22,772 nucleotides of DNA from an uncultured Bacilli bacterium (lineage in GTDB: Bacteria > Bacillota_I > Bacilli_A > RF39 > UBA660). The notes below the pieces were generated by a model that did not search any database, had not been told where the DNA came from, and saw only the letters and a list, made by a program, of their open reading frames with translations. Positions within the stretch are counted from its first letter, which is position 1, and the number at the start of each line of letters is the position of its first letter. Positions 22,749 to 22,772 of the stretch are shown one piece after another. Made by a program: the position numbers and the translations under genes. Location of the stretch: the NCBI GenBank assembly GCA_910586195.1, contig CAJUHO010000017.1, positions 1 through 22,772 on the forward strand, given 5' to 3'.

Positions 22749-22772
22749 ATGATAGAGAAAAAATGTCGAAAC
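22749..22772 (+). CDS. start of a gene running out of the window
   Basis: ATG 22749 follows AAAGGTG (22734-22740) at 8 nt. Only eight codons (MIEKKCRN) are visible, so no function can be assigned. A terminator lies upstream, so it probably has its own promoter or a weak read-through start. Confidence 0.45.

Noticed and set aside
1..22772. CRISPR array, tRNA, rRNA or replication origin
   Set aside because: No regularly spaced repeats, cloverleaf or rRNA-like conserved stretches or DnaA-box clusters were seen by eye.

Overview
The window is AT-rich DNA with standard Bacillota signals: TTGACA/TATAAT promoters with 17-bp spacers, AGGAGG-type ribosome sites and U-tailed hairpin terminators. TGA is used as a stop and TGG as Trp, so there is no mollicute recoding. 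A sortase, sortase-type wall proteins, a NagZ-type GH3 enzyme and a lipoprotein indicate a walled Gram-positive cell. The gene content resembles low-GC, host-associated gut Bacillota (Bacilli/Erysipelotrichia/RF39-like); this placement is inference. No rRNA, tRNA or CRISPR array was seen.

Layout. 1-398: 3' end of an FGE-sulfatase-like protein. 669-4559: a giant surface protein (NPCBM, Cys/His/Asp transglutaminase-like core, F5/8C, Ig-like repeats, VPNTA sorting signal). 4714-5103: small membrane-anchored protein. 5273-10506, minus strand: remains of a three-gene NitT/TauT/SsuABC-type ABC importer operon (binding protein, ATPase, permease). 6385-9696: a 3.3-kb serine-recombinase element inserted in the ATPase gene and carrying a GH3 glycosidase. 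10507-15829: a 5.3-kb segment with a zinc-ribbon protein, a decayed transposase, a second large serine recombinase, UDP-glucose dehydrogenase and the 5' half of the binding-protein gene, now in inverted orientation. 15866-18760: two divergent integral-membrane glycosyltransferases. 18870-19325: lipoprotein. 19521-22630: operon of a thioester adhesin, a sortase and a membrane protein. A new gene starts at 22749.

Main observation. One importer operon is interrupted twice, apparently by two different serine-recombinase events. (1) The ATPase gene is cut two codons after its ABC signature; removing 3312 bp rejoins a 250-codon frame. (2) The binding-protein gene is cut at an 11-bp sequence present in inverted orientation at 10496-10506 and 15830-15840; flipping the segment between rejoins an exact 990-nt frame (329 aa). 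In both cases, rejoining the non-gene arms rebuilds a dyad-symmetric site whose centre coincides with bases shared by the two junctions, as expected for large serine recombinase attP sites. The locus therefore looks like recombinase-controlled disruption, possibly reversible, of one transporter.

A second theme is the cell surface. Two exported proteins (669-4559 and 19521-21053) end in similar VPxT(A/S) plus membrane-anchor signals, and a sortase is encoded beside one of them. That sortase keeps its His and TLITC Cys but shows no obvious catalytic Arg.
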